A stretch of DNA of 64,000 nt from Oscheius dolichura (Eukaryota; Nematoda; Chromadorea; Rhabditida; Rhabditidae). Each line of letters begins with the position of its first letter. Within the stretch, counting starts at the first letter, position 1. Below, piece by piece: positions 30,458 to 48,804 of this stretch. Both the position numbers and the translations under genes were made by a program. The DNA lies in assembly GCA_932521035.1 (NCBI GenBank), contig OW051497.1, positions 9,114,001 through 9,178,000 on the forward strand. Direction: 5' to 3'. The notes under the pieces were generated by a model, which worked only from the letters and a program-made list of their open reading frames with translations, did no database searches and had not been told where the DNA came from.

Positions 30458-30797
30458 CCTTTGAAGCAGGAGGAGGCAACTGATAATTTTGATCTAATAT
30501 TCTTTGCTGGGTTCATTGCTTTGCAAACAAAACAGAGTGAACTGATCGGTCAGACGCCTTTAATCCAATTGATATGGGTTGAATTTACTCCATTTCATTG
30601 ATAAAATAACGCGTCGTGTGGGGGAGACGATTAATCCACTATTGACAACAGAACTCTAGTGCCCCCCATGTACTGTAACCAATCTTTCCAAGTTTCCAGT
30701 CAATAAGGTTTCACGAAGAAAGAACTAGCTGCAGGCAGTTAAGATACATTTTTTGTTAAGCATTCAAATTTAATTTACATACAGATATTGACAGGAA

Positions 30798-32686
<1,889 letters not shown>

Positions 32687-32699
32687 GTTTCGAGGTCGA

Positions 32700-32840
32700 A
32701 TGGCTTGTCGCCTTTATCTTCTGGTCAGCTGCTGATGATAACAGCTGCCGTACCACCGTGTCTGTTTACAGAAAAATTGCGAGTTATCGCGATAAACAGA
32801 AGTCCAGACTTGTGAAATTGAAGAAGACAGATAGCAGCGG
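32700..32840 (-). promoter_or_regulatory. Cluster of GATA-factor sites upstream of protease A
   Basis: In the 225 bp before the start codon lie TTATCT (32714-32719), TGATAA (32736-32741), the palindromic TTATCGCGATAA (32784-32795) and AGATAG near 32829. WGATAR/TGATAA sites are bound by gut GATA factors such as ELT-2 in C. elegans, which control intestinal aspartic proteases. This supports intestinal expression but is not proof. Confidence 0.4.
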
Positions 32841-32875
32841 ACACAACTGTGCTCATTGCAGACGGGGATAACGAG

Positions 32876-32881
32876 TTTATT
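32876..32881 (-). promoter_or_regulatory. Polyadenylation signal of protease B
   Basis: TTTATT on the plus strand is AATAAA on the minus strand, 30 bases after the stop of protease B. It suggests that B has its own 3' end before protease A begins. Confidence 0.5.
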
Positions 32882-32910
32882 ACACATACAAGATACATGA
32901 GATAATCTTT

Positions 32911-34512
<1,602 letters not shown>

Positions 34513-35554
34513 GACAAAAGGTCGATTAACCTGGCTTTTTATCTAGTGGGTCGTTGCGGACAATAACTGTTATTTACTAAAATCTATCAGGATAAAGAGG
34601 AGGTCAGGATGGCAAGGTTTCGGCAATTATATAGCAGAAAGGCCAGTTCTCTGGAAAAAATGAACACTGCGATGGCACTCAAGTTGGATAGCTAATCACC
34701 CTCGGTAAACAAAGTGATTCAGTAGAATCAACTCGGAACTGTTGAAATCCGTCAGTATTTCACTTTCTATTTCATTCAACGAAGCTCCAGAAGGGCACTT
34801 CCATACAGTTGACACAAGAGGTCACCTCTAAGGTCAACAGGCCAGCACTTGTAAAATACAGTAAAAACTCCGAAACATTTCTTTTAGGCAAAACCCGAAT
34901 TCTAAAAGCAAACAGGGATCTGAATTCCAAATACGTCTTGAACAATGCGGTTATTTGCCCTGCACTTGGCCTTCGGCGAAAAATACACGGACATTGCGAG
35001 TTCAAACGGCCCCCTAGAATTGGAACAATGTCGCGGACAGGAAAATTTTGAACCCTTGTCTTTTTTTGGGGGGCCGAGGGCACTTGACACTAAATTTGGA
35101 AAGGTCGGAGACTACGGATACTGTAGGAGAGATTTCGAAAGGGAGAAGACAAAGGGACATTTCCTTTTACAGATGCAGGACCCTCGGCTCTTCCAGTCCA
35201 AGCCTTTGACCCACGAAAAAACGTTCCTACAAGCAGTGTCAATACCGGCGGCGAACCCTCGAAGCACCAGGAACAGCTCCAGTTTCACCGTATCGCGACT
35301 TCATGCCCGATTTCTGTGCGTGACCAGCTTCTCAGTATGTTTGTTTTGCTTCTCGACAATGACCACACACATTGCCTTGTGTCGCCTCCCGTTCTGCTTG
35401 CGCTTTCATTTTTTGGCCGCGGCCCACCTCTTCGGACTATAAAACTGGGTCACCGGCTCACCTCCAGACACACTAAATTTAGTCTCCCTTACCCAGCTCC
35501 ATGGGAAGCCAAGCAACAACCCTCGAATACTCTAGAAATATTCAAATTTTACAG
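34513..35554. other. Divergent promoter region
   Basis: No supported gene. It separates protease B (minus) from the secreted helical protein (plus). A TATA-type element (TATAAAA) at 35438-35444 lies about 110 bases before the plus-strand ATG. A second AT-rich TATA-like stretch is near 34626-34633 for protease B. Confidence 0.5.
35438..35444 (+). promoter_or_regulatory. TATA box of the secreted helical-protein gene
   Basis: TATAAAA lies 111 bases upstream of the ATG at 35555. The ATG immediately follows an acceptor-like TTTTACAG, so a short 5' intron or trans-splicing probably lies between transcription start and ATG. Confidence 0.45.
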
Positions 35555-36568
35555 ATGATTGCCCTGGTACTCTTTGCACTTCCCTGCCTTGCCTTGGCAT
35601 ATCCTCCTCGACTTGGAGATCCCTTCAGTCCTCTCGGCCCTTGGAGCAAAAGAGTACTTTTCACTGCTTTTTATTGACCTTGATCTTTGTTTTAGGGTCC
35701 TCCTTGCGGACTGCCCAAATTTGTTGACCAGTTGCCAGAGGACGCCCAGTCCAAGATACGGAATATCTGGGAAAACTACAAGGAGGGAGAGGACTGTGAT
35801 GAAGAACACAAGAAAACAAGGTAGCCAGCTTTATTATTTATTAATCATGAAGGGTTTCAGGGAAGTGATGCATGAGCTTCCTGATGAGGTTCGTGACAAG
35901 ATCTTCGCTGGAAAGTGTGGACCTACCTTCCTTCGCAATGTATCCTCTACTATCAAGAAGGAGTTCCGCGCTGTCTGGTACTGCCTTTTCTCTACTTCAT
36001 ACTGTCATTCTTGCAGGTTCGACCACAGACTTTCCCTGGAAGAGAAGGAGCTTGCCCTGAAGAAACTCGCCTTCTCTCTTCTTACTGGAGAATCCGTAGG
36101 CATTCCCTTTGATTCAATTTTATCGTGACATTCAGCTGGCCCTTTTCAACAAATGGGAAGAAGAGCTTCAAATCCGCAAGGCTGAGCTGACAAAGAAGGT
36201 CGAGTCTCTCTCTGCCGCTGCCAAGGAAGCCTACAACAAGTGGAAGGACCTCCGTCTCCAGGAGCGTCAATTCCTCGCCACCCTACCCAAGGAAGTCCGC
36301 GACGAGCTCCGAACCCTCTGTGGTTTCCGCCTTCGCAAGTCAGAGTCCTCCACCACCACCACCGAACAGCCCTCCAGCACTGCTGTCTCTACCGAGGTAA
36401 ATACTACCCATCTGCTTTTATTTGACATCCCAGGGCCCAATCGATCCTACCACAACTGCTCAGCCACTGATTGAAGAGAAGACTAAGGAAGCAGAGTTCG
36501 GTTTCTTCCTTGATGTCTCTATGCCCGAAGAACTCACCATGGAGGCTCAATGCTCTTACTACATGTAA
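35555..36568 (+). CDS. Secreted charged helical protein, DUF148/SXP-RAL-2-like, 271 aa
   Basis: Six exons (35555-35653, 35696-35820, 35861-35977, 36017-36095, 36136-36396, 36434-36568) with introns of 36-42 nt. A signal peptide (MIALVLFALPCLALA) precedes repeated Lys/Glu-rich helices. The pattern F-x-x-x-LP-x-(D/E)-x-(R/Q) recurs, as in KFVDQLPEDAQSKI, VMHELPDEVRDKIF and FLATLPKEVRDELR. A Ser/Thr-rich linker follows (TTTTEQPSSTAVSTE). This resembles nematode secreted DUF148 (SXP/RAL-2) proteins, but I see no single decisive motif. AATAAA at 36640-36645 marks the 3' end. Strong codon bias (many NNC and AAG codons) suggests high expression. Confidence 0.7.
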
Positions 36569-36639
36569 ATTAGCAGTGCTAATTTGATGAAGTATGCCCA
36601 TTTTTCGGCACATATCTGTACACAGAGAACAAAAAATCT

Positions 36640-36645
36640 AATAAA
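36640..36645 (+). promoter_or_regulatory. Polyadenylation signal AATAAA
   Basis: It lies 72 bases after the TAA of the secreted helical-protein gene. From 36646 to 37555 no gene is visible. Confidence 0.5.
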
Positions 36646-37555
36646 TTATTTATTATAATCTCTTCTATGAATTACTCCAATAATGTTAAAATACGACAAC
36701 TGAAAGAGCGGCATTTTTGCAACACTCTCTTTGGAGATTTGCGGACTTCTAGCTGGGAAATCTGACGAGACTGGACGTTAATTTCAATGAACTGGCCCGT
36801 GTCTAAATATGCTGACAGCTGCTAAAAACGGAATGTGCCCCCAGTTCGCTTGCACCGGTTCCATTGGTTTCTGACAGCTCCTTTAAGCAAAGGAACACTC
36901 CTAAAAAAGGAACCCCTTTCTAAACAACCACCGGGAGAGATCCTCTATGCATGGAAAAGGACCTGGAATGGGTTTAGTAAAGCTGTAAACAAAGGAAGTA
37001 GAGGGCAACACGTCTTCCCCAAATCTAGATAGAAAATACTTTATTCCAAGCTAATTGGACAGGAGAAACCGGAAATTTCGTAGTACACGAAGATGTCTGT
37101 GCGGGTGATATGGTATATAAATGATTTCAAATAGAAATATAGGGGATGGAATTGCATCTACAATCAGTTTGGGAACAAATATATTTTGAAGAGAGAAAGT
37201 TGATTAAAATGTTTGGATTATGGGTTCAATAATAAAGCTGTCAATACAGTCACTAAAACGGGAGAATACAATGGGTACACGAATGAAAAGGAGAGACTTT
37301 TTAAGATTTTTCAATGGCATTTTTGATTATACACAAGTCTTAAATACAGATACAAAACAATGGAGAGAGACAGGGAGAGAGCAACTTAAGAAAGTACAGT
37401 GCTGAAGTGGCCGAAAGAGAGCGGATAGGCAAAGGTGGCCAGGAGGAGAGGCTAGATATAGAGGAGAGATCACGCCACCCTTCTCTATGAACACTGGGAT
37501 ATGAGACCTCGGCTCTCAATCGGGCCATTTCACCCACACACAGAAAATAGCTCTA

Positions 37556-37705
37556 CTATGCATCTAAAAGATTGCCAGTAGGTACAGCCGAGGCTGCTGT
37601 TGGAGTTGTGACGCCATTGGCCCCAGTATGGGCCATGGAAGCATAATTAGCGCCGGAACTACTCGCCAGGCGTGTCTCGTCCTGGCTCGTGCTCGCTCCT
37701 GCTCC
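37556..37705 (-). CDS. Possible alternative C-terminal exon of TMEM184
   Basis: A 50-codon open segment follows TTTCAG and ends in TAG at 37556-37558. It is Ser/Ala/Thr-rich (TRLASSSGANYASMAHTG...). It could be an alternative last exon of the TMEM184 gene or simply 3' untranslated sequence; the main model stops before it. Confidence 0.25.
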   Translation of the reverse strand, partial: GAGASTSQDETRLASSSGANYASMAHTGANGVTTPTAASAVPTGNLLDA

Positions 37706-37960
37706 CTGAAATTCAAGGATTAATTGGATAGCCCCTGAGTGAAATTTGATTTCGATGGGAGGAAATATGACATGCTACTCATCCGACCAGACATAATCAT
37801 TGGGAAAGGAGGAAAAGATAGCTAACCATGCGTCATATGACTAACCAAACTACGATAGATAAGAGATCACAACACAACAAAATCACACTTTCCAGGTTAT
37901 AGAGGGAAATTTGGGACAGTCTTACCATTTACAAAGGGATGGGAAGAAGAGCATCGTGGC

Positions 37961-39647
<1,687 letters not shown>

Positions 39648-42488
39648 TGCTGGCACATCTGAAAACAAGAAATATGCTTCGCGATGGATTAAAAGGTATG
39701 AGGAAAGATGGATGACTCAAATGGGGGGAGGAAGACATGGTAATTGGACGCAGCAGTCTGACGGGCATATTTCCTCTGGGCGATAAGATAAGACGCAGAG
39801 AGGTTGAAATGGATGTGTTCAGACCAAAAAAAAGATCAGCCCGTCCGTCACTTAGTATAATTGAATGAAGTCAAGAAAAAGAAGCTAAGGGAGCGACGAA
39901 CAAAGTTCCAAAAGAAAATGGGGTGATTCTTCTCGCTAACGCCTGAATGGGACATTGATTGTGGAAGGAGCCTGTCCCGATCCGGAACAGTGGATCGCGT
40001 TAGCCAGATCACGGCCTCGATAGACAACGGCACTTACGTAGTTTTTTGAAAATCAGTTTCGTTGTTTAAAAAGGTGTCAAGGTTTATCTTGAACATCCAT
40101 GTTTGCTGAAGCTCGCATCTTCTCTCGTAATTGAGTCTTTGATGGGGCTAGAAGGGAATTGTGGTGCATCATTGAAAGCAGCACGCAAAGTAGCGCAGAT
40201 GGCGAAAGAGAGGGAAAGTTATTTCGGATGTTAAATCGATCCCCTGAAAAGTCATTCTTTCCACCGGAAATCGATAGAAAAACGATGAGTTGGCGTGAGT
40301 GTGTGGGAAACGGCAGACTGCTTACCTAGGCTGCGTCACTGTCTGACAGGTTCATAAATTTGGGGGCAAATAGTCTTCTCCCGATGATAGGAGTTCACTT
40401 TTCTAAATGTTCAATTGCAGCATGATCAAAAGTAGGCGGCAGAGGAGGCGGTGGGAAAACAAACTGAGCAGTTGCTAGGTTACTGCTGGCCGATGCCTTC
40501 CGGCAGATCAATGGCGAAATTAAAAAGAACAATGTTTGTGAGAAAGGAGGAATTCTCGAGAATATGGAAAATTCTGCTGAACAAAGAATGACAAATGCCT
40601 GGAAGGCCGGGAAATCATAAAAACCGATACGAATGTGCTGGTTGTTTTCATGTTGGCGCTCTTGTCCCTTCCGGTGAGAAAAACATCAGATTTTAATGTT
40701 TCCAAAAGCAAAGTTAAACGTACACAGGCGAGAGCTAAAGACTTAAAGGGGCAGGAGTCGACCAGAAAACAACAAACTCCTCTAAAGCACTGCTGCAGGC
40801 CGCCAGCGCAATCGATGTCCCTCAAATTGGCTGCGTACGGCGGGACCTCGCTCAGCCCGCGGATACGCAGCCAAAGAAGGAAAAAAGAACACAAACTTGG
40901 TCAAAACAAAAAGCAGATTATAATTAGGAGCAGGGGGAGTATACATTGTTTGGGGATATGGCTTTGGGGCTGGAATCACAGTTGGTTAGGGGTCGCCCGG
41001 TCGGAAGAGGCAACCAGACAAACATTACTGCGCCACGCAACTGTTGGCTCACATCTTTTCGGTATATTTTGAAATCATTTACAGTACATTTGAAGCCAGC
41101 GGAAGGCCAGAAAGCTATTAATAATCCCCATTCATCTGGACCCGGGCTATAAGTGTGTTGTTTTCCGTCCGATGAGATTCTTTCAAGGACAGGATGAGGA
41201 TTGGATGAAGAGAAAGCCCGACCACAGTATTTGCGTCCCTCGCGCAAGTTGTTCCGCGCGCGGTTGCGCTGCGTGTTCACTTCTTTTTATTCTATATTTA
41301 TATTTTAATGACAAGGAGGAGAATAGGCGCTTTTTAATGTCTGACCAACAACAGGGTTGCAATCCGTCTGATTGTCAGCAGCAGACGCCTACACTTTGCC
41401 CCTCCACTCGTGGCCGAGTGTAGAAAATCGATAGTCGTGCATCCTAGAAGTTCCGTATATTGCATTAATCTTTTATATTAGCCTTCATTTATTAATGTCT
41501 TCTCTATTGTAACACTATGAATCCTCTCTAAATCTCTATAGTATAGACATAGACCAAATTTGGTCTTGCCAAATTGTGCTAATTGAGGGCAAGCTTCTTT
41601 ATTGAGCCGGGAGCAGCCGTAAAAGGCGCTAAAAAGTTTAGAGCCCCGGCCTTTAACCTAATTATTCCGGTCTTTTAAATAGGAAAGCTGGCTACGACGA
41701 AAGGGGCATTCTCATCTACTGTATACGGAAGTTCATGGTAATAACGATCGAAATAAGCTAAACATTAAAGCAGTCCCGAGCTATTTTTAATTAACAACCT
41801 GTTTATAACATTTCGAGGAACTGTAAATAGATCGTAAGAGATATTTTATGTCATTACACTAGTCTCGGCTGTCATTGTTTCCTGATGCGGGTCATCTGCA
41901 CCTCGTTTAAACTCACATTCGTTCTTATTCTATCTAACATTTGGGATTTGGTTACTTCTGATCAATTTTTAGGATAAAAATGAAGAAATAGGAACTAATG
42001 GGGCCAGGAACCCTGTAAAATGACGTATCAGACCCAGCCCATCCGGGACCGGCTGATAGCTGAAGCTCCCGTTGCTTCACCTGGTGTAGATGTCGCATTA
42101 AATTCCCATAACCTCGACTCGTTTATCTGTGCATTGCGGGGTCGATCGATGGGCGTTCACAGTAATTTGCCCCTGCGCGACCTGGTCGGCCCGATCCAGC
42201 ACCAAGGGTGGGAAGCGTAGACCGAGTCGACCTCAATTTTTCCTCTCTCTAACCCGCCAAAATCCTATTCCGGCTCCTATTTCATTCTAACTTTTCTCTT
42301 CTTAAGCGATAATATCCCCCGCTAGTTTTTATACAGGTCATAAATCATAGTGCCTCTTTTCTTAGCAACAATCATTATCTAATCTTGCTGTCTCTGTGTA
42401 TTACATGTTGTTATTCTGCCTTTCTCTCGCTACATGAGTATTACATAATAAATCTACGGTTACAGGGCACATCCCAAATGCCGATGCA
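39648..42488. other. Intergenic region between divergent TMEM184 and attractin genes
   Basis: About 2.8 kb. Open frames at 40635-41072, 41172-41423 and 42020-42220 are not supported by splice structure or family motifs. The one at 42020-42220 (66 codons with ATG, no obvious domain) is the least unlikely small gene. The rest is taken as shared promoter DNA. Confidence 0.4.
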
Positions 42489-45400
42489 ATGTTCATATTG
42501 AAGGGACGAGTCCCTCTATTTTTTCATTGGGCAGTAGCGCTTGCATTACCGATATGTATACTCGCAAAGGAAGCCAGCTTCGACCTGGAGAAGGTGAGCT
42601 TTTCTCAGAGAGATTAATGACCAAGTTCGGCTGGTCAAGAACTCTTTTTTTTCCTGTTCAATGTGATTAATTCGTTGCTATGATCCCCCCAATTCCAGTC
42701 CCTTTCGACTACCTGTGACCGACATTGCTACAATGGTGTCTGCCTAAACGGCTCATGTGCCTGTACAAAAGGATGGTCTGGGCCACAATGTGACCATTGT
42801 TATGGTAGAATAAGGTATTTTCCTACTTCCGTTTTCTTTTTCGCGGATCTAAACCATGCCAGCCGATTAGATAAGAGAACAGATTCATTTGTTTCATTTC
42901 AGGTTGTCTGAAAATCAAACACAGCTTAGTGACGGCCCCTTAAACTATAGCTCCTCGTCGAAATGTACATGGATTATCGAAAGTGACAAGGTTCGAAGCT
43001 AATTCATTTAAAGAGGAACGGGTAAAATGGCACAAATTAGCGTCTGCAAAGCAGAAATTGTCTGCTTTTTTATACAAATCCTGTTTTAAAAGTTTCTACG
43101 GGAAGGCCCACTTTAATCCTTTAATTCTGCACATCAGCGCGGGTTGCGTCAGTTTAATGTGTATTAAACTAGAAGATACGGTGGTTATGTCTTTTGGAAG
43201 TAAGCTTAACCGGGAGAAGAAGTCTTTAAAAGAGAAGACAGGGCTTTGAAGGAGAAGTGCCCTGGGGAAAAGTAAAGTGCAGTCAGAAAAGAAGTAGAAA
43301 GAAATGGAGAGCTGCTCAGCTGCAGTGAACATCTGCTGTGTGCGGCGCCCACTCCAGAAAAAAGTCTTCTCATTCAATGGGGGTACCACATCAAGAAATC
43401 TGATTCTGACGCAGTGAGAAAGGCGGAAAATTGAAATAATAATGGAGTACAGTGAACAATAGTGGCAATTGATTCGAATAAGAGAAAGATTTCAGCCAAC
43501 TAACGGACCCCTAAACATACGCCTTGAAAATTTTCGGACGGAATGTGGATGGGATTTTGTTTACATTTACGATGGTGACGGTGTTCACGGTGACCTTCTA
43601 GCGGCCTTCTGGTTAGTTGGAGCTTTTTCTTTTTTAAATGGATACTTTTAGTGGTGATCAAGACCCTCAAGAACTGAGTGCACCTTCTGGAAAGGCCCTC
43701 ATTTACTTTTTCAGTGATCTTGCTATGAATTTAGACGGGTTTAACATTACATACGAGTTTGAAAAGTAAGTTCTTTATTTAATTTTACGAGATAAAACTT
43801 TTAGATGCCCCTATAATTGTTCAAATCATGGTATCTGTGAAAAACAAGCTTGTAAATGTGATGCTGGCTATACGGGTAAGCATTTGCCTTTCTTTATTTC
43901 AAGAGAGATACCTTTTAGGTGAATACTGTAATGTTCAAGTGTGTACAAATGATTTGGAAGGAGTAGATGGACCCTGTAAAAATAATGGAAAGTGCTCGAA
44001 AGGTCGCTGCTCTTGCCCGCCTAACTTCCACGGTATTTTATATGTCTATACCTAATTAAAAATTTAGGTGAATACTGTCAAGAGGTCTCTCATGCAGTGG
44101 TTTGGGATGAAGTTATAACACCCAAGGATCCTACAGCGAGAGCTTCTCACGCTTCTGTACTCATAGATGATGTTATTTGGACAATAGGTAGGGGATTCTG
44201 TAGACCATAAAAGTCTATATTTTTAAAGGAGGGGAACACTTCACTGGAGCGCTTCTGGACGATGTCGTTACATTTAACATTACCTCAAGGACATGGACAA
44301 CGATTATTATTGAGGGAGAAGAAAGGCCAGAGGCTCGATATGATCACACAGTTGTGAGATATAAGGTTAGTCATCTCATTCGATGTAATATGGATGGGTA
44401 CTCTTAGAACAAGCTGTTCATGTTCGGTGGAGTGAAAGACAGAAACGATATCATTCGAGAGTTGTGGTCGTTTGATCTGCAGACAAGGCGATGGCATTTG
44501 GAGTCGGAAGAATCCGTTGAGGATAATCTGACAGTGAGACAAACATTCAGCAACCTTAGTCATTACTTGTGTTTTAGACACCACCACTAGCCTCGTCGGG
44601 TCATTCGGCTCACGTGATCGGCTCGGAGATGTTTGTCTTCTTCGGGTACCATCCGCGAATTGGGTTCATCTACCAAGTACAAATATACAACTTTGGTTTG
44701 AGACACCTAATCTTGTTGTTTTATCACATTCCTTTAAGAAACAAAGAAGTGGCGCTTCGGAAACAGTCGAGACCATGTCCAGGGAAGATTCCGCCACGCT
44801 TCTGTCCAATACGAAACAGATCAAGTAGGGGTCATTCCACTTGCCGCGAATGTTCTTTTCTCTTCAGGGGAATGTTGTCCTAGTTTACGGTGGAAGCATG
44901 TGGTCCAATCTGCAAAGCAACAACTTGACTGACAGTTTAATGCAGTACAGTGTAAAACAGGAAAGATGGATCCATCTGCCAGCTTCCGGCACACAACAAT
45001 CTCACCACACCGCCACTGTATTAAACGGATTGGTCATTGTAACCGGGGGAACGATCTACAACATGAGTACTCCCAGGCCAAAGCAAGATTGCTTTTGCAA
45101 CGCTGTCTTTATCTATGATATTGGTAGGAGTACCCTCTTTTGTCCTTTATGAAGGTTCTCTAGCTTGTAAACAATGGTACAACGTCTCGAAGGCACCCTC
45201 AGCGATGAAAAGATATGGTCACACTGCTATAGCCACAGATAATGAGCTCTACGTCTTTGGAGGGTTCGATGGGAAGATGCTCAATGATGTCTTCCGATTC
45301 TCTCCAGGTAAAAAGACTTCTTACTTTTTACAAAGACTTGACTATAGCCAAGTGCAACTCCGCTACAAGACCAGAAGAGTGTAGATCCATCTTTGACGCT

Positions 45401-48207
45401 GTAAAATGTATCTATTTTAATGGATCTTGTGAGAAGCTGGATCCGTTTGTTAGCTACAAACAGCCGTTCCTCTCTTTTGTGAAGAACGAATCACCCAAAG
45501 GAGCAATACAATGCAAAAATACCCCCTTGAGGTACAGTATCTTCATTATCTTTTTATTATCATTTTTCTAGACAAGCTTTGCAATCCTGTGAAGATCAAA
45601 AAGATTGCACTTCGTGTACTTCACAATCAGAATGCGGCTGGTGTGCCTCTGGAGATCAGTGCCTTCAAAGAGATGCCGATTGTGTGGATGGGCAGATGAT
45701 TCTCACAACCTATCAGAAATGCCCAGCAAGTATTGACGTGCCTCCTCCTAGACCCTGCTCAATGTCTAATGACTGCCACAGCTGTAAACTCCTCAGCCAT
45801 TGTAACTGGTTCACAGTGGATAACAAAAATGTTTGCATCTCGTTAGAAGAACAAGGTAGGGGGATACTCCATCTATTTCAATTTTCTATCATTTGTAGAA
45901 ATCCTTTTGGCGGAGCAACATTCCCGAGAGTTAGAAAGATTGACTAATACCAACATCGCGCTTCGGCATTCTCCCTTACCGACAGCCAGTTACATGCAAA
46001 ATTCTACGCAGTGCATTCAAGCCTGTGCCGATATATCCGAATGTGGAGATTGTATATCGAACACCCGCTGCATGTGGTGTCCTAGCACTGTTAGGTATGT
46101 GCAAACCCGAGGGGTCCAGTATCTTGTCCATCTGCAGGTGCATCAACATGGAAGCCTATACAGTAGCCTTCGCATATGGTCAATGCCATTCGTGGGTAAC
46201 GGGAAACAGTCCAGAAGGACATTTGAAAACATGCGCTCAAGGTAGTCCGAACCAATTCCATTTTCTATGTGATTCATCATTCCAGAATCTTCAAACTGTA
46301 GCTCACATAAGACATGCGCTGAGTGTCATCTGTCGCCGCAGTGCGGATGGCTAGACGATGGATCCAAAACGGGTTTGGGCGAATGCGTCAGAGGGAACAG
46401 CACAGGCGCATTAGACGGAAATTCGAACAACGTCAATTCCACTTGGTATTATCTTGATTGCCCACGTAGGGATCGCCCTTAAACTTTCTCAATCGGGGGA
46501 CTTTCAGCTTGTCAATGCAATGGACATTCGAAATGTAGCAACACGACCACTACTTTCTTGGCCAACCGAGAAGTTTGCACTCTTTGCGAGAATAATACCA
46601 CCGGAAGACATTGTGAGACATGTGCAGCTGGCTATTTCGGAGATCCCCGCAATGGAGGCACTTGCAGCCGTAAGCTATACTCTATAAATTAATATAAGTA
46701 TTCAAATTTAGCCTGTGAATGTCACGGTCAAGCGGATGACTGCGATCCTCGCACGGGTTATTGTCACTGTCACACAAAAGGGGTCATAGGGAAGTATTGC
46801 GACAAGTGTGACCATAAATACTATGGGACTCCTGTAAATGGAACACCCTGCTACTGTAAGAACTGGTTTATTCTTGTCAATTATGTCTGTTATTTAGATG
46901 AGCTAGCGGTAGACTTCATCTTCACGTTCAAATTGAAAAAGGAGGATAAGGACAGACATGTCACCGACATTTATCTCTTCAGCATACCGTACAAGGTCAG
47001 CTTGATTGTTTTTCTTCAAGACCTGCCATTTTTACAGAAGGATACAGATGTGACGTTCCAAATAAGTTGTGAACCTGCGGCTTATGTAGCGTTGAGTGAG
47101 ACAACATCCTTTCTACCAGGGCATCCTCCAAGGAATAGAACGCTGATGACCAGGACCCATTGTGACCACCGAGGCTTTAGAAGGATCTACTCCGCTTCCG
47201 ACAGCGACGGCTGGTCATTTGGCAACGATCATAACACCACATTCTTTGTAAGTTCTAACCTCCATTCTTTTTAAAGCTATGTGTCTTTCAGGTCCGAGTC
47301 TACAACTTTTCAACGCCAATAACAATACAGGTGTCGTTTGCCCAGTCACCTCCGATCAACTGGGTTCTATTTTTCGTTATATTTGCCGCGTAAGCAACCC
47401 TTCTGAATGTCTTATCTTCGAATGTTTGTCAGGTGTTTCATCGTGCTGCTTGTCGTAGCCGGGCTCTTATGGATGATCAAATTGAGGATAGAAGTCTACC
47501 GTCGGAATCAAAGGCGAATTGATGAGATCGAACATGTAAGTATTGCTGCCCCCGTTTACAATCCTTTCTAAGGTAGATAAGCTATTTCAGTGTTCATACC
47601 TAAAATTCCCTGTTAACACTTGTTTTGATCTCATAAAATTCGTGTTTCAGATAAGAATGTCTGCAGAAGAAGTAGGTTCCCTGAGTACAAATTCCTTTAA
47701 AGTCCGAAAACTGATCCTTATGTTCCATTTCCTATGTGCTTCTCAGTCTGTAACTGAAACAAAATCACTAAAAGCCAATTTACTTTGTTACCAAACGACC
47801 AAACCTGTTATCATGACTAAAAATACTCATTTCAGATGGCGTCTCGTCCTTTCGCCAATGTTAAGCTGGAGCTCTCTACTCCTTACACAGCAGTAAGCCA
47901 ACCCCTGTTTAGTTTTGTTATTTTAATGTTTCAGACAAGCCACAGCCCGACTCCTCTGTCCATAGAACCCTGTGGTAATTACAAAGCCGGTGTCTTCACC
48001 CTAGCCGTCCGACTGCCCACAGGAGGACGAGCCACAACTCCAAACGGGACCTCCGGCCTAGCCGTAGCCTCAGCTCTCTGCCTCCTAACTCCTGCCCAAT
48101 TAGGTGTTCTTCAAGCTCCTGAAACAAATGAAAACAAAAACCAGCGTAAAACTAATATGCGAAGATATATCCCATTCCTCCGAGGAAGACAGGTCGAAAA
48201 CGCGTAG
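42489..48207 (+). CDS. ATRN: Attractin orthologue, type I membrane protein, about 1274 aa
   Basis: Twenty-eight exons fit one frame. They encode a signal peptide (FFHWAVALALPICILA), an EGF module (about residues 36-75), a CUB domain (about 75-180, CGWDFVYIYDGD), two further EGF modules (180-241), a kelch propeller (241-570; LFMFGGV, VLVYGG, LYVFGGFDG), PSI/plexin-type Cys modules (570-885; SECGWCASGDQC, TRCMWCPS) and two laminin-EGF modules (886-988). Then come a jelly-roll-like ectodomain end, one membrane helix (about 1113-1140) and a tail with MASRPFA and GTSGLAVASALCLL, both highly conserved in attractins. Human attractin (1429 aa) has a C-type lectin domain before the last PSI; no such domain is seen here. 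Attractin acts as a cell-surface accessory receptor (melanocortin signalling, myelination, redox). A 21-nt exon at 47651-47671 is included tentatively. Confidence 0.95.
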
Positions 48208-48804
48208 TATTTTCATAATACCAGAGATTTTTTTTCTTATCTTTTTGTATATGTGATATTCATCGTTTTTTCAATTCAATTCAACTACTTCTTTTCGGTG
48301 ACGGGCCTAAAATTTTCAAATTTCACTTATCTACTACCATCAATCAATTGTACTTAGCATATCCATTTAGTCCAGGCATAATTCTTTTTTAACGCTCATT
48401 TTATATTGACCTCGACTGTTAACGATGCCACGTTCCTTAGTTCTAAGTCAATACTCTGTGTCAGTCTTTCCACTTCCTTCGTTGCTGTTTTCATTACGTG
48501 TCAATAATTTTCTCCTTTTAGAGGAAACAAGTCATAAAAGTTATAAGTTCTGTTCTGTTTACTTCTTTGTTATTTTTAGAGATTAAAAGGATACAAGGAG
48601 AAGGCCAGGTTCTTTTTTTCAACGTGTAAGAAGAAATTTGAATTACAGAGTTCGGTACCCCATTAAAGCCGATGACAATGTGAGAAAGAGCTCCAATTTT
48701 CCTCGTTTAGATCCTTAGAATTAATCTTTCTAGAAACTAGTAAAATAAGTTTTAGGAAGCAAAGAAACACATCGCTAAACTGCCAAATAGCTTTATTTTC
48801 AAAT
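48208..48804. other. 3' region of the attractin gene
   Basis: T-rich untranslated and intergenic DNA with no frame or RNA gene I can support, apart from the candidate small RNA that begins just beyond it on the minus strand. Confidence 0.5.

Noticed and set aside
40635-41072. Plus-strand frame of 145 codons between TMEM184 and attractin
   Set aside because: Low-complexity basic composition, no motif and no splice structure; it lies in a shared promoter region.
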